Made by a program: the position numbers and the translations under genes. A model generated the notes under the pieces. That model saw only the letters and a list, made by a program, of their open reading frames with translations, did no database searches and had not been told where the DNA came from. From Rubrivivax sp. (GTDB lineage Bacteria > Pseudomonadota > Gammaproteobacteria > Burkholderiales > Burkholderiaceae_C): a stretch of 64,000 nucleotides of DNA. This document shows, in pieces, positions 38,161 through 47,604 of this stretch (positions are counted from its first letter, which is position 1; each line of letters opens with the position of its first letter). Location: NCBI GenBank assembly GCA_027484825.1, contig JAIXSE010000025.1:62001-126000 (forward strand). Reading direction: 5' to 3'.

Positions 38161-39741
38161 ATGGAGAACCCTGACCTGCCCCTCTATCTGCAACTGGCGG
38201 ACCGACTGGCCCGTTCGGTCCGTGCCGGCACGCTCAAGCGCGGTGAGCGGCTGCCGTCCGTGCGGACGCTGGCACGGCAGCATGGTGTGTCCCTCTCCAC
38301 TGCCGTCCAGGCCTTCCGGTGGCTGGAGGACGCCCGGCTGATCGAGGCACGGCCGCGCTCCGGGTACTTCGTGGCGGCCCGCCCTCAGCGGCTGCCTGAG
38401 CCGCAGGCGTCGGCCCCGGACTCCGCCTCGCGCATGGTGCAGCTGGACCATCTGGGCTCCCAGGTGATGGCGCTGTCGCAGGACCCGGACTTCCTCTCCT
38501 TCGGTGCCGCCTGTCCCGGCGCGGAACTGTTCGACCAGGAACGAGTCCGCCGCGCCGTGACCCGTGCGGCCACCCGCCACCGTGACCTGCTGTGCCACTA
38601 TCCGCTGGGCAGCGGCATGGAGGAAACCCGCCGGGCCGTGGCACGCCATGCGCTGGGCCTGGGCTGCGTGCTGCGGCCCGAGGCGGTGGTGATGACCAAC
38701 AGCTGCATGGAGGCCATCAGCCTGGCGCTGCGCACCGTCTGCAAGCCCGGCGACATCGTGGCGCTGGAGTCGCCCACCTATTACGGCTTCCTCGAGATCC
38801 TGCAGTCGCTGCATCTGCGGGCGCTGGAGATTCCCACCCATCCGCGCAACGGCCTGTCGCTGGAGGCCTTGCAGCTGGCGCTGGAGACGCAGCCGGTGAA
38901 GGCGGTGCTGTCGGTGCCGACCTTGTCCAATCCGCTGGGCGCCAGCCTGCCGGTGCCGGAGCGTAAGCGGCTCGCGGCCCTGGTGGCCCGGCACGACATC
39001 GCGCTGATTGAAGACGTGCTCTACAACGACCTGTGTGAGCAGGAAGACAAGCGACGCGCGGTGAAATCCTTCGACACCTCGGGCCACGTGATCATCTGCG
39101 GCTCGTTTTCCAAGACCGTGGCACCTGGGTTGCGACTGGGCTGGGTGGAAGCGGGTCGCTGGAGCGATGCGCTGCGTCGGACCAAGGCGGTTCAGTCCGG
39201 CGCGCAAACGCCCGTGCTGGAGCTGGCGCTGGCCGACCTGCTGACCCAGGCCGGCGGCGGTGCGGCCCTGCGCACGCTGCGGGCGACGGTGGCGGCCCGG
39301 GTGGATCAGGCCCGGTCGCTGATTGCGGACAGCTTTCCGCGCGGGACTCGCGTGTCCGCACCGGCCGGCGGCTTCACCTTGTGGGTGGAACTGCCGGAGG
39401 GTTTTGATTCCGGGGCGCTTTACGAGCGCTGTCTGGCAGAGCGCATCGTGATTGCGCCAGGCTCGATGTTTTCGGCGAGCACACGCTTTCGGCATTGCAT
39501 CCGGCTGGGCGTGGGCGGACATTGGCGACCCGAACATCCGGACGCGCTGCGGCGCATCGGGGCACTGGCGCGGGAGCAGGTCCAGGCGATGTCGATGATG
39601 GCAGGGAACTCAGCGACGTCTGCTGGCGAGGCGGTCAAGGCAGTCAAGTCGGACGCGGACGCGGACGCGGCCCACCCCGACTCTGAACGACTCAGCCCTG
39701 CTGCCAGGCGTCGCCAGTGGCCAGACCTTGCGGCGACTTGA
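38161..39741 (+). CDS. MocR-type transcriptional regulator/PLP-dependent aminotransferase-like protein
   Basis: 526 residues. A GntR winged helix occupies ~1-75 ('LKRGERLPSVRTLARQHGVS', 'EARPRSGYFVAARPQ'). A fold-type I aminotransferase domain follows, with the PLP Lys in 'CGSFSKTVAPGLRLGW' (~313) and 'YYGFLEILQSL'. It probably senses a vitamin B6 or amino-acid ligand and regulates the divergent DUF2917 gene. A non-conserved tail of ~50 residues contains an Asp-Ala repeat from a GACGCG run, and its last 50 bp overlap the 3' end of the convergent hydrolase gene. Confidence 0.87.
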   Translation: MENPDLPLYLQLADRLARSVRAGTLKRGERLPSVRTLARQHGVSLSTAVQAFRWLEDARLIEARPRSGYFVAARPQRLPEPQASAPDSASRMVQLDHLGSQVMALSQDPDFLSFGAACPGAELFDQERVRRAVTRAATRHRDLLCHYPLGSGMEETRRAVARHALGLGCVLRPEAVVMTNSCMEAISLALRTVCKPGDIVALESPTYYGFLEILQSLHLRALEIPTHPRNGLSLEALQLALETQPVKAVLSVPTLSNPLGASLPVPERKRLAALVARHDIALIEDVLYNDLCEQEDKRRAVKSFDTSGHVIICGSFSKTVAPGLRLGWVEAGRWSDALRRTKAVQSGAQTPVLELALADLLTQAGGGAALRTLRATVAARVDQARSLIADSFPRGTRVSAPAGGFTLWVELPEGFDSGALYERCLAERIVIAPGSMFSASTRFRHCIRLGVGGHWRPEHPDALRRIGALAREQVQAMSMMAGNSATSAGEAVKAVKSDADADAAHPDSERLSPAARRRQWPDLAAT

Positions 39742-40792
39742 GCCGCTGCTCCGCCGCCGCATCCTTGAGCAACCAGGCCCGCCACCAGTCGGTGGTGACC
39801 GAGCGGATCACCGCTGAATGGTGGTCCGCCAGCGCCACCGGCGCTTCCGGCCGGCTGCGACCCGCCAGCCGCGCGGCCCGTCCGGCACCGACTTCACCGC
39901 TGCCGCCAAAGGTCTGGTGGTCCGCGCCCTCCAGCCACAGCTGCGCCTTGGCCCCCGGCGGGAGATGGTCATAGACCGCGCGCCGGTAGTCGCCGGAGCG
40001 CTCGCTGCCCAGCGGGTCGCCATCCAGGCTGCCGGTCATGCACAGCATCGGGCGGGTGATGGTCCGAAGACCGTCCGGGTTGGATCCGGCGGCCGGACTG
40101 AAGGCGGCGAAGGCCTTGAACCGGGGCTCCGCCAGCTCGCTGCCCAGACGGGCGGGGAAGGCCCGGCCAGCGACCGCCAGGGTCGTATGCGCCCCGAAGG
40201 AATGGCCGGACATGCCCAGCGCATCCGGACGGATGCGGGCCCAGCCGGCGTCACCGGCCTGCTGCAGTTGGAGCAACTGCGCCACGGCGAAACGGACATC
40301 GCGACACCGGGCCAGCAACTGCTCGACGCTGGCGGCCGCCTTCACGGCTCGCAGGCCACCGGCCCAGATCGCGCGGTCGCTGCCGGCATGCTGAAGGTGC
40401 AGGGTCGCCAGACCCGCCTCGGCCCAGGCGCGGGACCATTCGGCGCCGCCGTCCAGGCTGCCGCCCAGGCCGTGGGAGAAGAGGATGAGCGGCACCGCGC
40501 CGCTGGCGGTCGCGGTGTCGGGAAGCCGCAGGCGCCACGGGATGTCGCGGTCGCGCCCGGTATCGCGCCAGACGCCCTGCGTGACGATGCCGGGCCCGGC
40601 GGCGCTGCGGCTCTGCGTGCCGGGCGCTTCACCAGGATCGCCACCCGCCATACGACGCCCTGTTGCGCCGCGTCCCGGGGCGCCGGGATCGGCCCCGGTC
40701 TGCGCCCAGGCCACGGCGGAGGTGGCGGCAGCGGTGGCGGCCACCATCGACAGCGAGGTGGTGCGGAGGAAGTGTCGGCGGTTCACAGGCAT
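39692..40792 (-). CDS. Exported alpha/beta hydrolase (dienelactone hydrolase/PAF-acetylhydrolase-like)
   Basis: 366 residues. A twin-arginine signal ('NRRHFLRTTSLSMVAATAAA') targets it to the periplasm. The alpha/beta hydrolase core shows an oxyanion segment 'LILFSHGLGGSLDGGAEW', the nucleophile elbow 'MSGHSFGAHTTLAVAG' (Ser ~185) and a late Asp/His pair around 'MTGSLDGDP' and 'LEGADHQTFGG'. An esterase on small or lipid-like esters is likely; substrate unknown. Convergent 50-bp overlap with the MocR gene. Confidence 0.8.
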   Translation of the reverse strand: MPVNRRHFLRTTSLSMVAATAAATSAVAWAQTGADPGAPGRGATGRRMAGGDPGEAPGTQSRSAAGPGIVTQGVWRDTGRDRDIPWRLRLPDTATASGAVPLILFSHGLGGSLDGGAEWSRAWAEAGLATLHLQHAGSDRAIWAGGLRAVKAAASVEQLLARCRDVRFAVAQLLQLQQAGDAGWARIRPDALGMSGHSFGAHTTLAVAGRAFPARLGSELAEPRFKAFAAFSPAAGSNPDGLRTITRPMLCMTGSLDGDPLGSERSGDYRRAVYDHLPPGAKAQLWLEGADHQTFGGSGEVGAGRAARLAGRSRPEAPVALADHHSAVIRSVTTDWWRAWLLKDAAAEQRLKSPQGLATGDAWQQG

Positions 40793-40924
40793 GACGCATT
40801 GTGCAGAGTCGGCCTGCCGCTGACATCCTCTGCGGCCCGGATTTACCTGGGCGTCACATGCGGATCACCGGCGCATGACCGGCGCAACACTGGTGCAATA
40901 CGGCGCAACACCCACACTTGCCCC

Positions 40925-41887
40925 TCACGCCGCCGCCATCGGCCGCACCGTCTTCAGCCGCAACGCCCAGCACACACCGGCCACCAGCAGCACCACCCCC
41001 GCCACCGACACCGGCTGCGGCCACTCCCCGCGCAGCAGCTGCGCATAGGCGAGCGCCGATAGCGTCTCAAACACGATGAGCTGCCCCACCAGCGTTGTCG
41101 GCAGCCGCTGGCTGGCCTCGTTCCAGCACAAGGTGCCCAGCCACGACGCCAGCAGCCCCACCGCCAGCATCAGCCCCACATAGGCCCATGGGCGTGGACC
41201 GGCCGGCAGCGCGAAATCCGCAGGCAGCACCGGCACCCCGGCCGCGTGCAGCCCGCCGATCACCAGGAAGGCCAGCAGCGCCATCGGCAGGGTCACCAGG
41301 CCCTGGGCCGTCGCCCAGGCGCGCGGGCTGCGGTCGGTGTGGGTGCGCAACCAGTCGGCATTGCGGATGGGATACCAGGTCCAGCAAGCCACGGCCACGC
41401 AGGCCAGCAGCGCCCCTTGCAGATAACGCGCGCGATCCGCCTCGGCCACGGTGGCCTGCTCCACCTGATTCACGCAGGCGATGCCGGCGGCCATCAAGAG
41501 CAGGGCCGGCGCCAGGTGGGACCAGCGGTAATGCCCGTCGCGCGTGGCATTGCGACGGTTGGAGCACAGCGCGATCACCACCGGCAAGGTGCCGATCAGC
41601 ATGGTGGGCAGCGGTCCGCCCGCGCGCTGAATGGCCGCGGACAGCGTGAGGTAGTAGAGAAAATTGCCGACGGCGCTGAGCCGGCAGGCCGCCCACCAGT
41701 CCGCGCGGCTCAGCCGGGACAGTTCGCGCCGGTCCAGCAGCGCCAGCGGCAATGCAATCAGGCCGAAGGCCAGATAACGGCCGGCGGTGAGCAGCACCGG
41801 CGGATAGTCCGGCAGCAGCAGCGGTGCCACGAACACCAGCCCCCACATCAGGCCGGCGGTCCATGCAAAAAGAAGTCCGATCCCCAT
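40925..41887 (-). CDS. DMT-superfamily (EamA) transporter
   Basis: 320 residues with about ten hydrophobic helices in two EamA repeats ('LLFAWTAGLMWGLVFVAPLL' and, in the second half, 'AYVGLMLAVGLLASWLGTLC'). It is an inner-membrane exporter of metabolites or drugs. It lies 21 bp downstream of an AraC-family regulator gene on the same strand, so the two form an operon in which the regulator probably controls the exporter. Confidence 0.85.
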   Translation of the reverse strand: MGIGLLFAWTAGLMWGLVFVAPLLLPDYPPVLLTAGRYLAFGLIALPLALLDRRELSRLSRADWWAACRLSAVGNFLYYLTLSAAIQRAGGPLPTMLIGTLPVVIALCSNRRNATRDGHYRWSHLAPALLLMAAGIACVNQVEQATVAEADRARYLQGALLACVAVACWTWYPIRNADWLRTHTDRSPRAWATAQGLVTLPMALLAFLVIGGLHAAGVPVLPADFALPAGPRPWAYVGLMLAVGLLASWLGTLCWNEASQRLPTTLVGQLIVFETLSALAYAQLLRGEWPQPVSVAGVVLLVAGVCWALRLKTVRPMAAA

Positions 41888-41908
41888 GCCTGGCAGTGTG
41901 CCTGTGGG

Positions 41909-42736
41909 TCAGCGCCGGGGTCTTGTACCCAATTGCTGTTGATAGCGCGCGGGCGTGAGGCCGTAACGTCCAGCAAAGCTGCGGGTGAGATGCGCCTGGT
42001 CGGTCAGTCCGACGGCGGCGGCCACGTCCGCCGGCGTGTCACCGCAGGCCAGGCGGCGCTTGGCCTCGTTCAGGCGCAAGGCCATCAGCGCCTGCTGCGG
42101 CGTCGCATGGTGACAGGCCTTGAAACTGCGCAGGAAATGGAAGGGGCTGAGACCGGCCACGGCGGCGAGGGTGTCGGTATCCAGGCTGCGGTCGAGGTGG
42201 GCCCGCATGTAGTCGATGACCGGCTGAAAGCGCGGCGTGGCGCCGTCTCGCAGCACCGGCGCGCGGTGGGCATGGCGGCTGAGCACCTGCACCAGATCCA
42301 GCAGCGCGCTGTCAAAGGCCAGCGGCTCGCGGGCGTCCCACAGCGTTCCGATCAGGCCGGCGGCGCGGGTGGCGGACGGAGCATCCAGAGCCACCGCCGC
42401 ATCAAAGCGCCAGGCGGGGCCGCCGTAGAGCCGGGTCAGCATGGACTCCTGCAGGTAGACCATGCGGTAGCCCCAGGCCAGCGGCGTGGCGGCCTGGCCG
42501 GTGTGGATGTCGTCGGGGTTCATCAGCATCAGGCTGGCGCTGGGCGCCAGATGCTCGCCGCCGCGCCATCGAAAGCGACCCACGCCTTCGGTGATGGCCC
42601 CCAGTCCGTAGGCCTCATGGGTGTGCGGCTCGAAGCTGTGGCGCAGGATGTGGGCACGGTAGAGCTCCACCCCGTCCCGGTGAGCGGGGCGGCGGTAGTG
42701 GGCGTGATCTTCGGCATGCTCGAACGCGGGCGGCAT
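41909..42736 (-). CDS. AraC family transcriptional regulator of the DMT exporter
   Basis: 275 residues. An N-terminal cupin-like AraC_binding domain ('AHILRHSFEPHTHEAYGLGA', 'APSASLMLMNPDDIHTG') is followed by two C-terminal helix-turn-helix motifs ('LAAVAGLSPFHFLRSFKA' and 'DVAAAVGLTDQAHLTRSFAG'). Effector unknown. An ATG at 42760 would add 8 residues. It is the first gene of an operon with the EamA transporter. Confidence 0.87.
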   Translation of the reverse strand: MPPAFEHAEDHAHYRRPAHRDGVELYRAHILRHSFEPHTHEAYGLGAITEGVGRFRWRGGEHLAPSASLMLMNPDDIHTGQAATPLAWGYRMVYLQESMLTRLYGGPAWRFDAAVALDAPSATRAAGLIGTLWDAREPLAFDSALLDLVQVLSRHAHRAPVLRDGATPRFQPVIDYMRAHLDRSLDTDTLAAVAGLSPFHFLRSFKACHHATPQQALMALRLNEAKRRLACGDTPADVAAAVGLTDQAHLTRSFAGRYGLTPARYQQQLGTRPRR

Positions 42737-42843
42737 GGGCGTAGTGTAGGCACATGCCAAGGCGCGGCCCGGGCGGGCACTGCGGTCCCTTGCAGGCTTG
42801 GTATGCGGGGGCGTCGGTGCGGCTTCTGGTGTCCGGACCGGCG

Positions 42844-43872
42844 CTACAGCATGCCCGGCGTCATCCCGGTCCAGCGCCGGAAGGAGCGCCGGAAATTGCT
42901 CTTGTCGTGAAACCCCAGCGAGCGGGCGACGCTCTCAGCGCGCTGTCCGTGTTCCGTCATCAGGAACAGCGCCGCCTGGGCCCGCACCTGGTCCAGTTGC
43001 GCCTGATAGTGCGTGCCCAACTGAGCGAGTTGCCGTTTCAGCGTCGCCGGGCTCACCCCGAAGCGGCGTGCGCAAGCCTCCAGCGTCGGCGGCTCGCCCA
43101 GCGCGGCCAGCAGGCAGTCGTCCAGCGCCGCGAGTGGGCCTCGCCACAGGGCCTGAGGATCGGCGCCCTGGGCCAGCGCATTGGCGGCCATGCTGGACGG
43201 CCGGGCATTCATCGTCCACGGCACCAGCACCTCGGTTTTCGAGAGCCGCATCGCGTCCACCTGGCAGCCGAATTGCAGATCGGTGCCCAGATGCGCCGCA
43301 TGCTGGGACAGCTCCCGCGGGCGGGTGCGGTTGAAGCTGAAGCGCCACGGCAATGCGCGGCCACCCAGCCATCGCGCCATGGCGGTGACCGCCGTCATCT
43401 GCATGTCCACCAGCAGAGGCTGCAAGGGCGCGGGGGCACCGCAGGCCGGAGTCCAGATCAGCAGCAGGTCGTCGCGGCATTCCAGCAGCCGCGGCGTGAG
43501 CAGGGGTGACAGCCGCGCGGCATAGGCGCACAGCAGTTGCAGGGCATGCCGCAGATCCGTGGCCTGCTGAAGCGCCTGGCTGGCCAGCCCGTAGTGGCCG
43601 GGCAGGCTCAGGGACCCCAGCACAAAACCCACATCGCGCGCCTCCCGCTGCAAGGCCGCCAGCATGCAAAGCAATTGACGGGGCGACAAGGACTGTCCGG
43701 GCGACAGCCCCAGCGGCGTCAACCATTCCTGGGCACTCAAGCCGCGGCTGTGAGCAAATTCCGCGAGCAGCGCGCCCTGGTAGGCCCAGGGAATGAAGGC
43801 GGTGTCCGCGCCGTAGTGCGGCGGCTGGCCCGCGGGCAGGCTGCTGCGCAACTGGGCCAGCGCTTCACTCAC
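42844..43872 (-). CDS. AraC family transcriptional regulator (arabinose-binding-domain/OruR-like type)
   Basis: 342 residues. The N-terminal ~200 match the Arabinose_bd-type domain ('ARLSPLLTPRLLECRDDLLL', 'WRFSFNRTRPRELSQHAAHL'), and the C-terminus an AraC HTH pair ('ACARRFGVSPATLKRQLAQL', 'VARSLGFHDKSNFRRSFRRW'). The GTG start is chosen because GTGA overlaps the stop of the upstream GGDEF-like gene by four bases, giving the usual length for this subfamily. Target genes unknown. Confidence 0.87.
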   Translation of the reverse strand: MSEALAQLRSSLPAGQPPHYGADTAFIPWAYQGALLAEFAHSRGLSAQEWLTPLGLSPGQSLSPRQLLCMLAALQREARDVGFVLGSLSLPGHYGLASQALQQATDLRHALQLLCAYAARLSPLLTPRLLECRDDLLLIWTPACGAPAPLQPLLVDMQMTAVTAMARWLGGRALPWRFSFNRTRPRELSQHAAHLGTDLQFGCQVDAMRLSKTEVLVPWTMNARPSSMAANALAQGADPQALWRGPLAALDDCLLAALGEPPTLEACARRFGVSPATLKRQLAQLGTHYQAQLDQVRAQAALFLMTEHGQRAESVARSLGFHDKSNFRRSFRRWTGMTPGML

Positions 43873-44762
43873 CGCAGTTGCTCCACCAGTCGCAGCAGTT
43901 GCGCCTCGGCATCCAGTGCCGGGTCCAGCATCGACTGCGCCATGCGGGCCTCCAGGCGTGCGCGGGTGCGTCCGTCCGCGCACGGATGCACATGGGCATT
44001 CATCGCCGCCAGCAGGTCCTGCGGCAGTGCCCGGTCCGCCTGCGGCAGCAGCGCCACGAAGCGATCCGCCGCATAGCGGCACAGCAGGTCGCCGGGCCGC
44101 AGTTGCAGCAGCAGCAGAGCCCCGGTGGCCTGCAGCAGGCGGTCGGCTTCGGCGAGGCCGTGGTGGCGGGACAGGGACGTCAGGTCGGACCAGCCCAGCA
44201 TCACCAGCAGCGCAGGCTCGCCGCGATACTGCTGCTGGCGCAACTGGTCCAGCAGATAGGCGCCGTCGCCCAGCTGCGTCAGACGGTCGATCTGCGCATG
44301 TTCCCGGTAGCCTCGCTCGCGTCCACTGCGCAGCGCATTGAGCGCGAGCTGCTCCTGGCGCCACAGATGCAGCCCCCAGGTCAGCCCCATCATGCCGATC
44401 AGCTGGAAGGAGGACTCCATGCCCAGCAGCAGCGAATAGTCCCGCGGCAGCTTCCAGAATTCATCCATCAGGTCGGCCCAGCCGCCCATCAGCATGCCTG
44501 ACAGGCCCAGGCACAGCCAGGTGGTGACCCGTCCGCCGGGGCGGCTGGCCCGCAGCTGCACCAGCCACAACGACAACATCCCCACCACCAGCGACTCGCT
44601 GAGAATGTCGATCGAGCGCCAGGCGCTCACCGGCTTGGCCAGCGCCCAGTGGGCAAACAGCCAGGTGATGCCGCACATCATCAACATCAGCCCGTGACCA
44701 AAATGGCGCGAGCCGGCCACCGGGGCCAGCACCAGCGGCGGGCGCGGCAGGACAAGTTTCAT
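43869..44762 (-). CDS. Membrane protein with degenerate GGDEF domain
   Basis: 297 residues from ATG 44762 (ATG 44798 would add 12). Four to five membrane helices ('GHGLMLMMCGITWLFAHWAL' onward, to ~155) precede a cytoplasmic GGDEF fold from ~160 ('IDRLTQLGDGAYLLDQLR'). The active-site motif GG(D/E)EF reads 'YAADRF' and the metal-binding Asp of the first strand is replaced, so diguanylate cyclase activity is unlikely. It may bind GTP or c-di-GMP or act through its partner, the AraC regulator, with which it is translationally coupled. Confidence 0.75.
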   Translation of the reverse strand: MKLVLPRPPLVLAPVAGSRHFGHGLMLMMCGITWLFAHWALAKPVSAWRSIDILSESLVVGMLSLWLVQLRASRPGGRVTTWLCLGLSGMLMGGWADLMDEFWKLPRDYSLLLGMESSFQLIGMMGLTWGLHLWRQEQLALNALRSGRERGYREHAQIDRLTQLGDGAYLLDQLRQQQYRGEPALLVMLGWSDLTSLSRHHGLAEADRLLQATGALLLLQLRPGDLLCRYAADRFVALLPQADRALPQDLLAAMNAHVHPCADGRTRARLEARMAQSMLDPALDAEAQLLRLVEQLR

Positions 44763-44883
44763 GGCGGGCGATGCTAGGGAGGGTTTGTGACAGTTCATGG
44801 CGCCCGCCCGGCGGGGGGTGCAAAGAGCTCACGGCGGCGGGCCGGATGCGCTGTACGGCAACGGGCATGGCGCGGATGCCGCA

Positions 44884-44901
44884 CTGTCACGCAAGCGCCA
44901 T
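44884..44901 (+). promoter_or_regulatory. Possible Pho-box-like half site upstream of the TonB receptor
   Basis: CTGTCAC at 44884-44890 matches the first half of a PhoB box (CTGTCAT); the second half at 44895-44901 (GCGCCAT) matches only partly. A further CTGTCACAAAC lies on the minus strand at 44783-44793. Placement ~50 bp before the receptor start is suitable, but the match is weak. Confidence 0.25.
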
Positions 44902-44950
44902 GCGGGGTTCCCAACATCCGCCCCCATTGCTGACTCCTGGACCGCTTTCC

Positions 44951-47593
44951 ATGCACGCACCGCACCGCCCCACCCTGCTGGCTCTTTGCCTCTCCAGCCT
45001 CTGGCTGAGCCCGGCACTCGCCCAACAGACAGCGCCTGCTCGGCCCGCATCCGCGCCCGCAGCGGCTGCCTCTGCGGCATCGGCTTCGAGCCCTGCCGCA
45101 GTCACGGGTGCGACCACGGCAGCGCCCACCGCGGGGGCTGGCAACGCCAAGGCCGCCAGCACGCAGGACAGCTCGGGCAGCCCCCAGAAGCTGGACACGG
45201 TCGTCACCGTCGGCCAGGCCGCCGCCCTGCGCTCCGCACTGGACAAGCAGACCGCCGCCACCGGGATCGTCAACGTGGTGCATGCCGACGGCATCGGCCA
45301 GTTGCCTGACAACAATGCCGCCGAAGCGTTGGCCCGTCTGCCGGGTGTGTCGGTAGAGCGGGACCAGGGCGAAGGCCGGTTCATCCGCGTGCGCGGCCTG
45401 GGCCCGGACTACAACATGGTCACGATCAACGGCGCGGTGGCACCGGCCTCCCAGTCCGACCGCCGGGCGCCCGGCCTGGACCTGGTGCCGGCCGGCCTGA
45501 TCCGATCGCTGGAAGTGGACAAGACGCTCACCCCCGACCAGGACGCCAACTCCCTGGGCGGCACCGTCACCGTGCGCACCCTCAGCGCCTTCGACCAGCC
45601 GGGCCGCCTGTTCACCCTGGAAGCGGGCGTCAACCACGATGCCAATGCCAGCCAGACACGCCCCCGCGGCTCGGTGGCCTTTGCCGACCGCTTTGCTGGC
45701 GGCACGCTGGGCCTGGCGGTGGCCCTGTCCGCCGATGAACGCCGCTTCGCCAGCGACAACGTCGAGACCGGCGGCGACTGGAGCGATGGCAAGCTGGGCA
45801 GCTTCGAGCTGCGCCGCTACGAGATCACCCGCGAGCGGCTGGGTGCCGCCCTGAACCTGGACTACCGTCCGGACGCCAGCCACAGCTTCTACCTGCGCAG
45901 CTTCAGCAGCCGCTTCACCGACCAGGAAAACCGCCAGTCGATGAAGGTGGCGTTTGCCACTGCTCAGGCACCGGGGGAACTGGGCGCTGGCACTGTCAGC
46001 CGCGGTGTGAAGCAGCGCCGGGAGATCAACAAGTCCTCCGCCGTGGTGCTGGGCACCGAGTGGACGCAGGACCCTTGGAAGGCCTGGGCCGAAGTGGGCG
46101 CCGGCCGCGCCAGCGAGGACAAACCCGACACGCTCAGCTCCTCCGCGTTCACCGCGGACTTCACCGGCCTGGGCTACACCAGCACCGAGCGTCCGATGCC
46201 GACCTCGGTGGCCGGCCTGAACGACCCCAGCAAGTACAGCTTCAACAAGGCCAAGATGGAGCAGAGCCACGCCACCGACCGGGTGCGGCATGTGAAGCTG
46301 GACCTGCAGCGTGAATTCGACGTGGCGGGCTGGGACCTCGATCTCAAGACCGGTCTCAAGGCCACGCGACGCAACAAGGACAACGCGCAGGAAGTGTTCG
46401 CCCCCACCGCCAAGCTGCTGAAGAAGGCGCCCTACAACCTGACTTCGGCGCAGCTGAAGATGGGCAACTTCCTCACCGGCGAGACAGTGGACTACCCCTG
46501 GACCTCCTTCGGTCCCGCCCTGGATCCGGGCGCGGTGCGCGGCCTGTATGCCGCCTCGCTGAAGGACTTCCGTGACCCGGTGGATTCCGAGGTCAACGAC
46601 TACGCCATGCGCGAGCGCACCGACGCCGGTTATCTGCAGGCCAAGTTGGAACAGGGCGGCACCCAATGGATCGCCGGCGTGCGCGGCGAGCGGGTGCGCT
46701 TCGAGGCGGACGGCATGTCCTCGGTGGACGACAAGCTCACGCCCACCAGCACCCGCAACAGCACCCACCGCTGGATGCCCGCGCTGCTGCTGCGCCAGCA
46801 ACTGGGCGGTGAGACGGTGCTGCGCGCTGCCGTCACCCACACCATGGTGCGCCCGTCGTTTGACCAGCTCAGCCCTGGCCTGACGGTGGACGGCGACGAA
46901 GCGACGCTGGGCAACCCGCAGCTCAAGCCGCTGCGCTCCCGCAACCTGGACCTGGGCGTGGAGCGCCGACTGGGCCGTGATGGCGCGGTGTCGGCCTATG
47001 TGTTCCACAAGCAGATCCGGAATTTCGCCTTCCAGACCGATCTGGCCGGCACGCCGGGCTGGGAGGGCTTCAGCCATGTCGAGACCTATGCCAACGGCGG
47101 CGCGGCCTCGGTGCGTGGGTTGGAGCTGTCGTGGAGCCAGGCGCTGACCACGTTGCCCGCGCCGTGGAATGGGCTGGTGCTGGGCGCCAACGGCAGCTTC
47201 GTGCGGTCGCGGGCCAGCATCGGGGCGTATGACGGCGGGGTCTACAGCTCGCGTCGGATCACGTTGCCCAGCCAGTCGGACCGCAGCATCAACCTGAGCC
47301 TGGGCTGGGAGTCGCCGGCCTTCGCTGCGCGGCTGGCGCTGAACCACAAGTCGCCCTACCTGCTGGAGGTGGGCGACGTGCTGGACGCATCGCAAGACCG
47401 CCGCGTGGATACGCAGAACCAGCTGGATGCGTCGATGCGCATCCGTCTGGTCAAGGGCGTGGACCTGAACCTGGAGGCGCTCAACCTCAGCAATGAGCGC
47501 TACTACGTCTACCAAGGCGACAAGGCCCACAACGTCCAGTACGAGCGCTATGGCCGGGCTTACAAGGTCAGCGTGAAGCTGGCGATGTTCTGA
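44951..47593 (+). CDS. TonB-dependent receptor (TonB-Xanth-Caul type), probable phytate uptake
   Basis: 880 residues. A signal peptide ('LLALCLSSLWLSPALAQQ') and an Ala/Pro/Ser-rich linker precede the plug domain ('ALARLPGVSVERDQGEGRFI', 'RGLGPDYNMVTINGAV', 'SLEVDKTLTPDQDANSLGGT'). A 22-strand barrel follows, ending in an aromatic residue ('RAYKVSVKLAMF'), which is the outer-membrane assembly signal. The plug sequence matches the receptor subfamily of xanthomonads and caulobacters. The phytase gene begins 11 bp downstream, so the imported ligand is likely phytate or its breakdown products. Confidence 0.9.
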   Translation: MHAPHRPTLLALCLSSLWLSPALAQQTAPARPASAPAAAASAASASSPAAVTGATTAAPTAGAGNAKAASTQDSSGSPQKLDTVVTVGQAAALRSALDKQTAATGIVNVVHADGIGQLPDNNAAEALARLPGVSVERDQGEGRFIRVRGLGPDYNMVTINGAVAPASQSDRRAPGLDLVPAGLIRSLEVDKTLTPDQDANSLGGTVTVRTLSAFDQPGRLFTLEAGVNHDANASQTRPRGSVAFADRFAGGTLGLAVALSADERRFASDNVETGGDWSDGKLGSFELRRYEITRERLGAALNLDYRPDASHSFYLRSFSSRFTDQENRQSMKVAFATAQAPGELGAGTVSRGVKQRREINKSSAVVLGTEWTQDPWKAWAEVGAGRASEDKPDTLSSSAFTADFTGLGYTSTERPMPTSVAGLNDPSKYSFNKAKMEQSHATDRVRHVKLDLQREFDVAGWDLDLKTGLKATRRNKDNAQEVFAPTAKLLKKAPYNLTSAQLKMGNFLTGETVDYPWTSFGPALDPGAVRGLYAASLKDFRDPVDSEVNDYAMRERTDAGYLQAKLEQGGTQWIAGVRGERVRFEADGMSSVDDKLTPTSTRNSTHRWMPALLLRQQLGGETVLRAAVTHTMVRPSFDQLSPGLTVDGDEATLGNPQLKPLRSRNLDLGVERRLGRDGAVSAYVFHKQIRNFAFQTDLAGTPGWEGFSHVETYANGGAASVRGLELSWSQALTTLPAPWNGLVLGANGSFVRSRASIGAYDGGVYSSRRITLPSQSDRSINLSLGWESPAFAARLALNHKSPYLLEVGDVLDASQDRRVDTQNQLDASMRIRLVKGVDLNLEALNLSNERYYVYQGDKAHNVQYERYGRAYKVSVKLAMF

Positions 47594-47604
47594 AGGAGCG
47601 GCGC

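Noticed and set aside
37609-39537. Minus-strand frame of 642 codons
   Set aside because: Only the last ~130 codons resemble a family (DUF2917); the upstream part is the complement of the MocR gene. The gene was trimmed to 37609-38007.
44795-47530. Long minus-strand frame opposite the TonB receptor
   Set aside because: Antisense shadow; the plus strand has plug, barrel and signal peptide.
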